Part shown: one piece after another, positions 9,027 through 17,899 of the stretch
Layout: each line of letters opens with the position of its first letter
Numbering within the stretch: position 1 is the stretch's first letter
Assembly (NCBI RefSeq): GCF_900187445.1
Contig: NZ_FYEB01000016.1
Location: 62,001-126,000, forward strand
Direction of reading: 5' to 3'
DNA from: Pseudomonas sp. Irchel s3b2
GTDB lineage: Bacteria; Pseudomonadota; Gammaproteobacteria; Pseudomonadales; Pseudomonadaceae
Length of the DNA stretch: 64,000 nt
The notes under the pieces: generated by a model
Databases searched by the model: none
Told to the model about the DNA's origin: nothing
What the model saw: the letters and a program-made list of their open reading frames with translations, nothing else
Program-made: the position numbers and the translations under genes

Positions 9027-9869
9027 TTAATTCAGTCGAGCAAGCAATGCCTTGCCGACCTCTATGGCCGAGGTCGGATTCTGGCCCGTGATCAACTCGC
9101 GATCGATGACCACATTAGGCGTCCAGTTCGAAGCGTTGCTGCGGTACACCCCACCGGCTTTTTCCAGCGCGGTTTGCGGGTAGAACTTCATGGCGCCACC
9201 GTTGAGCAGACCTTTGGCTTCTTCCTCTTCCTTGTTGCTGATAACGGTCATCTTGTAGCCCGCATAGATCCAGTCGGCGCTGCCGTTCACCGGTTTCGCG
9301 GTCTGGAGTTGGCGGGTAAAATTTTCGGCGTCAGGCAAGGTCGACAACAGGGCGATCGGACCATGGCAGACGAGTGCGGTGGTCTTGCCTTGTGCATGGA
9401 AATCCGCCAGCAAGCGACCCAGCGGACGGCTGTGGAGCAGATCCTGCATGGGGGCATGGCCGCCGGGAATGTAGACCGCATCGAAGTGCGCGTAACCGAT
9501 CTGTTCCACCCGGGAAAGGCTAATGACTGGCGACTGTTCTGGTTGGGTCAGTTTCAGTTGATCGAGCAAGTCCTTATAGGTCTGAAGCGCTGCTTCATCG
9601 TTGTTGAAGTACATTTTGTCGATGGATGTCTTGTCCACCGTCGGCACGTTTCCGTTCGGTGTCGCAAAGGTGACGTTATGACCGGCGTCGAGCAGCAGCT
9701 TCACCGGTTGCAAAAGCTCGTTCAGGTAAAACCCGGTCGCAAAGACCTTACCGTCCTTCAAATCGAGTTTCGCCGAGTCGGAAAGCACTACAAGCACGTT
9801 GTCCGCGCTGGCCGCCAGGCTAGTGCTGGCGAGGGTTGCGGCCAATGCAATACGGGTCAATGTTTTCAT
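9027..9869 (-). CDS. Exported DJ-1/PfpI family protein
   Basis: A 280-residue class-I glutamine-amidotransferase-like protein of the DJ-1/Hsp31 type. It has a Sec signal (MKTLTRIALAATLASTSLAASA), AVYIPGGHAPMQDL and the nucleophile elbow ALVCHGPIALL with a candidate catalytic cysteine (about residue 170). Exported members are less common than cytosolic ones; roles such as glyoxalase or chaperone-like activity are known for the family but cannot be assigned here. It is divergent from a LysR regulator at 9985, the probable controller. Confidence 0.85.
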   Translation of the reverse strand: MKTLTRIALAATLASTSLAASADNVLVVLSDSAKLDLKDGKVFATGFYLNELLQPVKLLLDAGHNVTFATPNGNVPTVDKTSIDKMYFNNDEAALQTYKDLLDQLKLTQPEQSPVISLSRVEQIGYAHFDAVYIPGGHAPMQDLLHSRPLGRLLADFHAQGKTTALVCHGPIALLSTLPDAENFTRQLQTAKPVNGSADWIYAGYKMTVISNKEEEEAKGLLNGGAMKFYPQTALEKAGGVYRSNASNWTPNVVIDRELITGQNPTSAIEVGKALLARLN

Positions 9870-9984
9870 GTCACGTCCAAAGTAGTTGGGCGAACACTTG
9901 CCGCCCCTGCCTGGATACTCTATTGATGTGTGTTATGGCGATAAACTACCGCCAATGGAATTCATTTGGACTTGGAAAGCAATA

Positions 9985-10890
9985 ATGCCTCGTAGATTTG
10001 ACCATCTTGGCGATGTGGAAGCTTTTATTCGCGTAGTTGAGCAGGGCACCGTTAGTGCTGCTGCCGTCGCCTTGGCGACCACACCTTCGGTGCTTAGTCG
10101 TGCGTTGACCAGGCTTGAATCGCGTCTTGGCGTGCAATTATTGCGACGCACTACCCGCAGGCTCAGCCTGACCGACGCCGGAAAGTTGTATCTGGAACAG
10201 ACTCGTTCTGCGTTTGCGCAGATCGAAGAGGTGGAGCGCAGTATTCTCGGCCAGGAAGGCGAGTTGAGCGGGCGCGTTCGGATGAGCGTGCCGACGACTT
10301 ACGGGCATTATCGTCTGCCGCCGCTGGTCAGTGCCTTTGCCCGGCAATACCCAGCTGTGCGGGTGGAGCTGAGCATCACCAATCGCAATGTCGACCTGGT
10401 CGCCGAAGGCTACGATCTGGCGATTCGCCTGGGGCAGTTGCCGGAGAGTGGTCTGGTGGGGCGCAAGCTGGAAGATGCACGACTCTGCCTGGTCGCGTCT
10501 CCCCAATACCTGGCACGCGCCGGCGTCCCTACGACGCTTGAGATGTTAGGCGAACATGTTTGCCTGCCGTTCATCATGCCCAGCAGCGGCAAGATCGGGC
10601 CGTGGTTGTTCTGCCTTGATCAAAAAAATATCGAATGGTTGCCGCAAGCCAATGTGCAGGTTTTGGATGATGTTCTCGGCATCGTTTCGTTGGCCGAAAG
10701 CGGTCTGGGCATCTGCCAGACATATGACTTCGTTATCCGGGACAGAATGCGGCGCGGGCAATTGGTGGAAATACTTCCGCAGTTGAGCGGGCGCAGTCGG
10801 CCATTCTCGATTATTTACCCGCCTCACCGGCAATTATCAGCCGCATCCCGGGCGCTGATCGAGTTCATCCTGGATAACACTCGAGCCTAG
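9985..10890 (+). CDS. LysR family transcriptional regulator
   Basis: A LysR-type regulator of 301 residues. The helix-turn-helix occupies about residues 8-65 (GDVEAFIRVVEQGTVSAAAV ... SRALTRLESRLGVQLLRRTT) and the effector-binding domain the rest. ATG 9985 (MPRRFDHLGD) fits the family start and has GGAAAG upstream; the frame extends to 9886. The gene is divergent from the DJ-1-like gene with a 115 bp gap, the usual arrangement for a LysR target. Confidence 0.92.
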   Translation: MPRRFDHLGDVEAFIRVVEQGTVSAAAVALATTPSVLSRALTRLESRLGVQLLRRTTRRLSLTDAGKLYLEQTRSAFAQIEEVERSILGQEGELSGRVRMSVPTTYGHYRLPPLVSAFARQYPAVRVELSITNRNVDLVAEGYDLAIRLGQLPESGLVGRKLEDARLCLVASPQYLARAGVPTTLEMLGEHVCLPFIMPSSGKIGPWLFCLDQKNIEWLPQANVQVLDDVLGIVSLAESGLGICQTYDFVIRDRMRRGQLVEILPQLSGRSRPFSIIYPPHRQLSAASRALIEFILDNTRA

Positions 10891-11106
10891 TATCGAGCAA
10901 GACTATCGGGATGAGGACCCAAACTCGTGATATCTCGCAGCTGCATGTTGGTGAGCACTTCTCAGCTCTGTAAGCCGCATCCAGCCATTAAAAAAAGCAC
11001 CCCTTACTCCCGGATATCATGATTTTTCACAAACATGAGCCTTCCTTATAGTCTTCCCAAGCCCACTTGGAACACGGTTGTGTTTCCCTTGATGCGAGAC
11101 ATTGTT
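10891..11106. promoter_or_regulatory. Leader of the gamma-lyase gene cluster
   Basis: A 216 bp A+T-richer gap between the LysR gene and the PLP enzyme gene. It should hold the cluster promoter, but no clear sigma-70 pair or palindrome was identified by eye. Confidence 0.3.
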
Positions 11107-12375
11107 ATGGAAAATAAGAAACGCGCCATCCAGGCTTCAGAGGTTGGGATGGGGACTCGAGTCGTATGGGGAGGAGAGCAAGTTCAACATCCCTACAATG
11201 CGACCCAGACGCCCATTGTGGTCAGTGCCGCCTATGGCTACGACGATATCGATAAGTGGTATGACGTGGCATTGGGAAAGGAGCCCGGCTTCATTTACAG
11301 CCGGATGAGCAATCCCACTGTCTCTGTCTTGGAAGATAAACTTTGTGAGCTCGAAAACGCAGAGTCGGCTGTAGCTTTCAGTACCGGAATGGCTGCAATC
11401 AGCGGTGTACTACACACCTTCCTTTCCTATGGACAGCGGGTGATATCTACACGTGACAGCTACGGTGGTACGAACAAAATTTTTGAAGAGTTTCTTCCAC
11501 GCATGGGCGTGGAGGTAACCCTTTGCGATACGCTCGACACTGTGGTTCTTGAGCAGGAGATTGCTAAAGGCTGCAGCGTCCTGTACCTGGAAACACCCAC
11601 GAATCCAACGCTGAAAATCGTTGATATTCGGCGCCTTGTGGCAGCCGCGAAGCGAGTGGGCGCTTTGGTTGTTGCGGACAATACATTCGCGACGCCTCTG
11701 AATCAGAATCCGCTCGCTTTAGGCGTTGATGTGGTTGTGCATAGCGCGACCAAATTCCTGTCCGGTCATGGTGATGTACTCGGCGGTGTGGTTTGCGGAG
11801 CCGAGTATTTGATGTCTCAAGTTCGCCATTACCGCGAAATAAATGGAGCCTCGCTGGATCCTTTTTCGGCGTATCTAATCATCCGAGGCATCAAGACTCT
11901 GGCTCTGCGTCTTCGCCAGCAACAGGCGAGCGCGCAACTTTTGGCCGAGTACCTCTGTACCGAACCTCTCGTCGAGTCTGTGAACTATCCGGGGTTGCCT
12001 CAACATCCTGGCCATGACATCGCTCGTTCGCAAATGAACGGATTCGGAGCCATCGTCAGCTTCGTGCTGAAAGGAGGCATGGACACAGTGACCCGTTTGC
12101 TACCTCTGCTCAGATATGCGCATCGGGCGGGTAATTTGGGAGCAGTCGAGACCATTTATGGGCCGGCTCGGACAACCAGTCACGTGGAAAACACCTTGGA
12201 AGAACGTCAGGCACTTGGAATTTCCGAAGGTTTGGTTCGAGTATCCGTAGGTATTGAAGATTCAGCAGATTTATTGACTGATCTAAAACAAGCCTTCGCT
12301 TTAGTGCGAAGTAAACAAGGTGATGCAAGCCTTCACGCTGACAGTGCCCAACGTTTCAATGAGGTAGGAGCCTAA
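11107..12375 (+). CDS. PLP-dependent gamma-lyase/synthase (Cys/Met metabolism family), candidate canavanine gamma-lyase
   Basis: Fold-type-I PLP enzyme of the cystathionine gamma-synthase/methionine gamma-lyase family, 422 residues from ATG 11107 (MENKKRAIQA); the frame is open from 11035. Visible family features are IYSRMSNPTVSVLE (Tyr and Arg that bind the phosphate), AFSTGMAAISGV, YLETPTNPTLKIVD, VADNTFATPLNQNP and the PLP lysine, Lys216, in HSATKFLSGHGDVLGG. The position that is Cys in YGCT of bacterial methionine gamma-lyases is Gly here (YGGTNKIFEEF), so ordinary methionine gamma-lyase is less likely. The following permease, homoserine dehydrogenase and aldehyde dehydrogenase point to a substrate whose gamma-elimination or substitution yields homoserine, which is the logic of canavanine gamma-lyase. 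O-acylhomoserine sulfhydrylase or cystathionine enzymes remain alternatives. Confidence 0.85.
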   Translation: MENKKRAIQASEVGMGTRVVWGGEQVQHPYNATQTPIVVSAAYGYDDIDKWYDVALGKEPGFIYSRMSNPTVSVLEDKLCELENAESAVAFSTGMAAISGVLHTFLSYGQRVISTRDSYGGTNKIFEEFLPRMGVEVTLCDTLDTVVLEQEIAKGCSVLYLETPTNPTLKIVDIRRLVAAAKRVGALVVADNTFATPLNQNPLALGVDVVVHSATKFLSGHGDVLGGVVCGAEYLMSQVRHYREINGASLDPFSAYLIIRGIKTLALRLRQQQASAQLLAEYLCTEPLVESVNYPGLPQHPGHDIARSQMNGFGAIVSFVLKGGMDTVTRLLPLLRYAHRAGNLGAVETIYGPARTTSHVENTLEERQALGISEGLVRVSVGIEDSADLLTDLKQAFALVRSKQGDASLHADSAQRFNEVGA

Positions 12376-12511
12376 ACACCGACAGGACTTTAAACGCTCA
12401 TCTTAAGCCCTTCATGAAGAATGAAAATAATAAAATCCAGCGACAAAAAAATTGTACTGCCCAACAGCCAGTTACAAGGCGTTTGTCCGAACATTTCATG
12501 AGAATACAACT

Positions 12512-13948
12512 ATGACCACACAGATGGAAAATAATCAGCCCGACCCTAATTCGCGTTTCAAAAAGGAAATGCAAACTCGCCACATCGTTATGTTGGCACT
12601 GGGCGGTGTTATCGGTACGGGGTTATTCCTGACCTCCGGTTACACGGTTAATCAGGCAGGGCCCCTCGGTGCCGTGATCGCTTACATCATCGGTGCAGTG
12701 ATGGTGTATTTAGTCATGGTCTGTCTCGGTGAGTTGGCTGTACAGATGCCAGAAACCGGATCTTTCAGTAGCTACGCAACGCGATACCTTGGCCCAGGCA
12801 CAGGCTATACCGTGGCTTGGCTTTACTGGCTCACTTGGGCCGTCGCCATCGGTTCAGAATTTACAGCGGCGGGCATACTGATGGTGCGGTGGTTTCCTGA
12901 TACACCGGTCTGGATTTGGAGTGCGCTGTTTGCCATTGCAGTCTTCTCAAGCAATGTTGTCTCTGTTCGGCTGTTTGCGGAGACTGAATTTTGGCTTTCG
13001 CTGATTAAGGTTCTGACCGTTATCACGTTCATTGTGATCGGCGGAGCGGCAATTTTCGGTCTTTTTCAAGTACAGAATTTGCAGGGTACCGGACTTTCCA
13101 ACTTCACCCGTGAAGGGCTTTTCCCCACAGGGTTCTTACCCATTGCAATGACCCTCCTGGCTGTTTCCTTCGCATTTTCCGGAACCGAGCTCATCGGGAT
13201 TGCGGCAGGGGAAGCGCAAGATCCACAAACTAGCGTTCCCAAGGCAATTCGCACGACAGTGGTACGTTTGGCGCTGTTCTTCGTGGGGACGATTTTCGTC
13301 CTGGCGACGTTACTGCCACGAGAGCAAGCGGGGCTCGTAGAAAGTCCCTTCGTCATGGTGTTTGAGTTGATTGGCATCCCATACTCTGCCGACATTATGA
13401 ACTTCGTCATTCTCACCGCGCTGATTTCCGCCGCTAATTCGGGCCTGTATGCAGCGTCGCGCATGTTGTGGACATTGAGCGATCAAGGACATATGCCTAA
13501 GCGCTACGCCAAGCTTTCCAGTCGGGGTGTACCGGTGAATGCCATCGTTCTCAGCATGGCGGGTGCAGTGGCTTCTCTGCTCAGCAGTGTGCTTGCCCCT
13601 GATACGGTTTATTTAGCCTTGGTGTCCATTTCCGGTCTGGCGGTGGTAGTCGTGTGGATGAGCATCGCTGCAAGCCAGATCGCGTTCCGTCGTCAATACG
13701 TCGCTAATGGCGGACGAGTTGAAGACCTGCATTTCCGTGTGCGTGGCTATCCGTGGGTGCCTATCGGTGCACTGTTGTGTTGTCTGCTGGCTTGTGTGGG
13801 TATCGCTTTTGATCCTGAGCAGCGCGTGGCGCTTTACTTCGGCCTTCCCTTTATCGCGTGGTGTTATTTCATTTACTGGATCACTCGAAACAAGAGAGCA
13901 GAGCGGTTGGCTTTAGCCGCAGCTGTTCATTCCTCTGGCACCGCGTGA
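12512..13948 (+). CDS. Amino-acid permease (APC superfamily, AAT/GABA permease type)
   Basis: A 478-residue inner-membrane amino-acid:proton symporter with about twelve helices. It begins RFKKEMQTRHIVMLALGGVI with the family motif GGVIGTGLFLTSG, followed by PETGSFSSYATRY and FSFAFSGTELIGIAAGE. ATG 12512 (MTTQMENNQ) is preferred over the upstream frame because the conserved hydrophilic tail starts here. It lies 136 bp after the PLP enzyme gene and probably imports that enzyme's substrate. Confidence 0.9.
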   Translation: MTTQMENNQPDPNSRFKKEMQTRHIVMLALGGVIGTGLFLTSGYTVNQAGPLGAVIAYIIGAVMVYLVMVCLGELAVQMPETGSFSSYATRYLGPGTGYTVAWLYWLTWAVAIGSEFTAAGILMVRWFPDTPVWIWSALFAIAVFSSNVVSVRLFAETEFWLSLIKVLTVITFIVIGGAAIFGLFQVQNLQGTGLSNFTREGLFPTGFLPIAMTLLAVSFAFSGTELIGIAAGEAQDPQTSVPKAIRTTVVRLALFFVGTIFVLATLLPREQAGLVESPFVMVFELIGIPYSADIMNFVILTALISAANSGLYAASRMLWTLSDQGHMPKRYAKLSSRGVPVNAIVLSMAGAVASLLSSVLAPDTVYLALVSISGLAVVVVWMSIAASQIAFRRQYVANGGRVEDLHFRVRGYPWVPIGALLCCLLACVGIAFDPEQRVALYFGLPFIAWCYFIYWITRNKRAERLALAAAVHSSGTA

Positions 13949-13999
13949 ATTTCTCAGGCAATGATTAAGCATAGATAAAGTCCTGATGAGGTTGCGCCG

Positions 14000-14890
14000 A
14001 TGAGTCAAAAGTCACTACCACCCTTGAACTGGTTGAGGGCATTCGAAGTATCGGCGCGTTATTTGAACTTTACCCACGCGGCAGAAGAACTCCATTTGAC
14101 TCAAGGGGCTGTGAGTCAGCAGATCCGTCAGTTGGAAAGTCACCTCGGTGTAGCGCTGTTCAAACGCTTGCCTCGAGGGCTTGGCTTGACCGAGGAAGGG
14201 CAGTCGTACCTGCCTGTCGTACAAGACGCGATCAGTCGACTTGCAGTCGGCACAAACGAGATTTTCGGCCAGCGCAATCGAAGACATTTGAAAGTGCGTG
14301 GCAGCCTTTCCTTTCTTCACTATTGGTTGGCACCCCGGCTCGCAGATTTTTGTCGGGAGTATCCGCAGATCGATATTCGGTATATCAGCAATATTTGGGT
14401 GAAAGAACCAGACGGCGAGGACGACCTGGAGATTCGCTGGGGATGCGGTGAGTGGTCGGGCTTGCACGCTCAGCGATTGACTTGGGACATCCTCCAGCCT
14501 GTTTGCTCCCCAACGCTCATGGCCAGCTCACCCATATATGAGCCTCGCGACTTGATGAACCATTCTCTACTTCACGTGTTGGGTTACGAAGAAGGTTGGG
14601 GTTACTGGTTGAAGCGAGTTGGAGCAGACGACGTCGACTATTCCCGTGGCCTTCAGTTTGACACGCTGATCTCCACGATCCGCATGGCCGAACTGGGGCA
14701 GGGCGTTGCGCTGGCACGATCTTCCGTGGTCGAGGATTTGCTCAAGAGTGGGCAATTGGTTGCGCCATTCAATCACCGAATCGAGGCCAGCGAATCCTTT
14801 TATCTGGTGCACGAACAGGCCGAAGCGCTATCGCCTGATGCCGCAAATTTTTCTACTTGGCTGGTGGCCCAAGCCCACCGCCTTCTGTAA
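14000..14890 (+). CDS. LysR family regulator (GcvA-like)
   Basis: A 296-residue LysR regulator of the GcvA/AmpR/TrpI subgroup, shown by LPPLNWLRAFEVSARYLNFT and AAEELHLTQGAVSQQIRQLE. The effector-binding half contains IDIRYISNIWVKEPDGEDDLEIRWG. It sits inside the gamma-lyase cluster in the same orientation, 51 bp after the permease gene and 18 bp before the threonine-synthase-like gene, so it is probably cotranscribed and autoregulatory. Confidence 0.92.
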   Translation: MSQKSLPPLNWLRAFEVSARYLNFTHAAEELHLTQGAVSQQIRQLESHLGVALFKRLPRGLGLTEEGQSYLPVVQDAISRLAVGTNEIFGQRNRRHLKVRGSLSFLHYWLAPRLADFCREYPQIDIRYISNIWVKEPDGEDDLEIRWGCGEWSGLHAQRLTWDILQPVCSPTLMASSPIYEPRDLMNHSLLHVLGYEEGWGYWLKRVGADDVDYSRGLQFDTLISTIRMAELGQGVALARSSVVEDLLKSGQLVAPFNHRIEASESFYLVHEQAEALSPDAANFSTWLVAQAHRLL

Positions 14891-14908
14891 TACCGATTGG
14901 GGGTGGTC

Positions 14909-16297
14909 ATGGATTATGTAAGTACACGCGGCGGTGACACGCGGGCGGATTTTCGCAGTGTGGTTTTGTCGGGGCTCGCCGAAAATGGAGGTCTGTATGT
15001 TCCGACCCGTTTGCCAGTATTCACTGAGAAACAAATTACCAGTTGGTCATGGCTGCCGTTTGATGAGTTGGTATGGCGGATAATTTCGCCCTTTGTTGGC
15101 TCGTCCATGGACGAAAGCACCCTGCGTGACTTGCTCAGCGATAGCTATCAACAATTCAAGCATCGCGCTATTACGCCGCTTGAGCAGATCGGGCATAACG
15201 AGTGGATACTCCAGCTGTTTCATGGCCCGACCCGTTCTTCCAAAGATTTCGCCGCGCAATTGCAAGCGCGCTTGGTCAAGCATTTTCTGAAGGAGGTCGG
15301 GAAACAAGCATGGGTGGTCGGTGCAACTAACGGTGATACGGGCCTCGCGGCGCTTGAAGCCTTTGCTGACTGCCCGGCCGCTCGCCTGGCGATACTGTAT
15401 CCGCGCGACGGGCTTGCGCCTGAGCAACTCAGTGCCTTGCAGGCAGCCGACCCGCAGCGGGTTCTGCTGATTGCGGTTGATGGAAATTTCGATGATTGCC
15501 AGACACTGGTCTCCCGACTCTTGCGTGAGTGGCCGTTGGACGGCGTGATGCCGGTCTGTTTCAACTCGACCAATTGGATCGGCGTCCTGGCCCAGATTGT
15601 TTTTTACTTCCATGCGGCCTTGCAACTGGGCGGTGGCTCGCGTCCCGTGGGCTTCAGCGTTCCAGCTGCCAGCTCGGCCGAGATCTACGCCGGTTACATT
15701 GCGCAGAAAATGGGGTTACCGATCAACCAAGTGATCATTTCCACCAACAGCAATGATGCCCTGCACCAGTTTTTTCATTGCAATCGCTACTCCACCCGGA
15801 TGACTGATCGAACAGTGTCGCCGGCGATGGATTTCTCATTGTTTTCCAACCTGGAGCGGTTTATCTGGGAGATTTACGAGCACGATGGCTGCTCGACAAA
15901 AGGGCTGATGGAGCATTTTGAACGTTACGGGGAAATGAGCATCGGCAACCAACAATGGCTGCGTGCTCGGGTACTCTTCGATTCCTATGCCGTAGATGAA
16001 TCTCAGGTGCGTGATGAGGTGGTCGAGCTGTTCCGGGAAACAGGCTCGGCCATCGACCCCCACACCGCTGTCGGTGTACTGGCCGGCAGGCTTCATCGAC
16101 GCAGCCTGGGCGCACCGATGGTCACTTTCGGGCAAATTGCGCCGGCCAAGTCGGCGGCGCTGTTGGCTGAGCTGGGCGTCTGGCAAGCAAGCGTTCCGGG
16201 TACAGTCGAGGTGCGCGCGCAACCACCCTACCTGGCCAGGGACGATCTGGGCGGTCTGTGTCAGGTTCTTCGTCTGGCGCAGCAGAGGTTTGCATGA
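14909..16297 (+). CDS. Threonine synthase-like PLP enzyme
   Basis: Fold-type-II PLP enzyme close to threonine synthase (O-phosphohomoserine to threonine), 462 residues. MDYVSTRGGDTRADFRSVVL matches the ThrC N-terminus. The PLP lysine is Lys112 in HGPTRSSKDFA, where canonical ThrC reads HGPT-LAF-KDFA; the phosphate-loop region is GATNGDTG instead of GATSGDTG, and NSTNWIGVLAQIVFYF replaces NSINWARILAQIVYYF. ATG 14909 is used; TTG 14897 is in frame. The stop overlaps the start of the next Lrp gene (ATGA). The motif changes and the absence of a nearby homoserine kinase make a modified reaction possible. Confidence 0.85.
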   Translation: MDYVSTRGGDTRADFRSVVLSGLAENGGLYVPTRLPVFTEKQITSWSWLPFDELVWRIISPFVGSSMDESTLRDLLSDSYQQFKHRAITPLEQIGHNEWILQLFHGPTRSSKDFAAQLQARLVKHFLKEVGKQAWVVGATNGDTGLAALEAFADCPAARLAILYPRDGLAPEQLSALQAADPQRVLLIAVDGNFDDCQTLVSRLLREWPLDGVMPVCFNSTNWIGVLAQIVFYFHAALQLGGGSRPVGFSVPAASSAEIYAGYIAQKMGLPINQVIISTNSNDALHQFFHCNRYSTRMTDRTVSPAMDFSLFSNLERFIWEIYEHDGCSTKGLMEHFERYGEMSIGNQQWLRARVLFDSYAVDESQVRDEVVELFRETGSAIDPHTAVGVLAGRLHRRSLGAPMVTFGQIAPAKSAALLAELGVWQASVPGTVEVRAQPPYLARDDLGGLCQVLRLAQQRFA

Positions 16298-16731
16298 AGC
16301 GCATTCTGGATCCGCTGGACGAACGCATACTGGCCGAACTGACCGCCAATGCGCGAATAGCCCATATCGAACTGGGCGCCAAGATCAACTTGTCGCGCAA
16401 TGCTGTGCGCCAGCGCATCGAACGTCTTGAGCGCGACGGTGCGATTCAGGGCTATACGGTACTTCTCGGTGAGTCGCGGCGGCCTGCGTCGCTTATCAGC
16501 GCGGTGATCTTTGTCTACCGCTACGACCGCATGCGTGGCGAAGAAGTACTGGCTGCGCTGCGCTCCATTCCTGAAGTCGTGCAATGTGAAGTGCTCAGTG
16601 GTGAGTTCGATTTGATGCTGCGCGTGAATGCCGCCACACCTGAACGTGTCCATCTCGTCTGGAAGGAAATCGCGGCCATGCCCGGGGTGGAAAACACCGT
16701 GACCTCGTTCGTTCTTTCTGCTGTGTTTTGA
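16294..16731 (+). CDS. Lrp/AsnC family transcriptional regulator
   Basis: A 145-residue Lrp-type regulator: winged helix-turn-helix in the first 60 residues (LDERILAELTANARIAHIEL, LSRNAVRQRIERLERDG) and an AsnC effector domain after it (EVVQCEVLSGEFDLMLRVNA). Translation is coupled to the threonine-synthase-like gene by an ATGA overlap. A striking inverted repeat lies just downstream (16741-16795), ahead of the homoserine dehydrogenase gene, and could be its operator. Confidence 0.92.
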   Translation: MKRILDPLDERILAELTANARIAHIELGAKINLSRNAVRQRIERLERDGAIQGYTVLLGESRRPASLISAVIFVYRYDRMRGEEVLAALRSIPEVVQCEVLSGEFDLMLRVNAATPERVHLVWKEIAAMPGVENTVTSFVLSAVF

Positions 16732-16740
16732 ATACATCGA

Positions 16741-16795
16741 GCTTGGGCAAAACGCCCAACTAATACAGCGTTTTGCCATATTCAACTGCCCAAGC
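16741..16795. promoter_or_regulatory. Overlapping inverted repeats between lrp and homoserine dehydrogenase
   Basis: GGCAAAACGC (16746-16755) pairs perfectly with GCGTTTTGCC (16768-16777). An outer pair, GCTTGGGCA (16741-16749) and TGCCCAAGC (16787-16795), shares bases 16746-16749 with it. The structure can act as a terminator-like hairpin, an operator or a switch between two folds. It ends 51 bp before the homoserine dehydrogenase start codon. Confidence 0.6.
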
Positions 16796-16846
16796 CCGGC
16801 TCTTAGGATGTTCCTGTCGAACAACATCAATAAAGGAACAGCTTTT

Positions 16847-17887
16847 ATGACTGAGTACAAAATCGCCTTGGTTGGGTTTGGTGGCGTGAACCGTGGTTTC
16901 GCCCAATTGGTCGCCGATCGTAATGCCGAATGGAAAGAGTCCCTGGGCTTCACTATCAAAATCGTCGGTGTCACCGATCTGTTCCTCGGCTCCATCGTTG
17001 CTAAAGACGGTCTGGATGCAAAGCAGTTGGTCGCGCTGCCCGTTGAGAAAGGCGTGTTCGCTCAACTGCCCGGTGGTCATGCTGAGGCCTTCAACGAAAC
17101 CGTGATCAAGCATTGCGGTGCAGACATCATCGCTGAGGCCACTTTCACCAATCCGGTGGATGGCGAGCCCGCCACTACCTTCTGCCGCTGGGCATTGGAA
17201 AGTGGCATTCATGTAGTGACCACCAATAAGGGCCCCATTGCGTTGCACGGTGCCGAGCTCAAGGCGTTGGCCCGTCGCAACCAGGTGGCTTTCGAATACG
17301 AGGGAGCGGTGATGAGCGGCACCCCGGTGATTCGTCTGGCCAGGCAGGCCTTGGCGGGTGCCAACGTACAAGGCTTCGAAGGCATCCTGAACGGTACTTC
17401 CAACTACGTGCTCACCCAAATGAAAGACGGCCTGAAGTTCAATGATGCCGTCGTACAAGCGCAACAGCTCGGCTACGCCGAGGCAGATCCAACCGCCGAT
17501 GTGGAAGGGTTTGACGTGCGTCTCAAGGTGGTCATCCTGGCCAACGAACTGCTCGATGCACATCTGAATGTCAGCGATGTGATGTGTTCGGGTATCAGCA
17601 ATATCAGCGCGCAAGATATTGCCCAGGCAAGTGCCAATGGCGCGAGCTGGAAACTGATTGGCTCAGCCGATCGTGAGGCAGATGGCTCGGTTCGAGCGAG
17701 CGTGGAGGCCCGGCTGCTGCCGAACTCGCATCCTCTGGCAGGTATTGTCGGCGCCACGAATGCAGTGTCATTCAATACCGGACTGCTAGGCGCTGTCACG
17801 GTGTCCGGGCCTGGGGCAGGGCGTATCGAGACGGCCTTCGCATTGCTGTCGGACATCGTCGCCATCCACACCGCCCACGGCAAATAA
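16847..17887 (+). CDS. Homoserine dehydrogenase without ACT domain
   Basis: NAD(P)-dependent homoserine dehydrogenase interconverting homoserine and aspartate semialdehyde; 346 residues from ATG 16847, with AAAGGAACA upstream. Seen are the Rossmann loop ALVGFGGVNRGF, HVVTTNKGPIAL, EGILNGTSNYVLT and the catalytic segment GYAEADPTADVEGFDVRLK. Biosynthetic homoserine dehydrogenases of Pseudomonas are about 430 residues with a C-terminal ACT regulatory domain; this one stops before it. That predicts no threonine feedback and suits a catabolic direction, homoserine to aspartate semialdehyde. The aldehyde dehydrogenase follows 12 bp downstream. Confidence 0.92.
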   Translation: MTEYKIALVGFGGVNRGFAQLVADRNAEWKESLGFTIKIVGVTDLFLGSIVAKDGLDAKQLVALPVEKGVFAQLPGGHAEAFNETVIKHCGADIIAEATFTNPVDGEPATTFCRWALESGIHVVTTNKGPIALHGAELKALARRNQVAFEYEGAVMSGTPVIRLARQALAGANVQGFEGILNGTSNYVLTQMKDGLKFNDAVVQAQQLGYAEADPTADVEGFDVRLKVVILANELLDAHLNVSDVMCSGISNISAQDIAQASANGASWKLIGSADREADGSVRASVEARLLPNSHPLAGIVGATNAVSFNTGLLGAVTVSGPGAGRIETAFALLSDIVAIHTAHGK

Positions 17888-17899
17888 CAGGAGATTGTC

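Noticed and set aside
8898..9926. A 342-codon plus-strand open frame
   Set aside because: It is antisense to the exported DJ-1/PfpI gene, which has a signal peptide and a nucleophile elbow.
11107..12375. Calling the PLP enzyme methionine gamma-lyase (mdeA)
   Set aside because: The typical Cys of YGCT is missing and the neighbours process homoserine, not methanethiol or 2-oxobutyrate.
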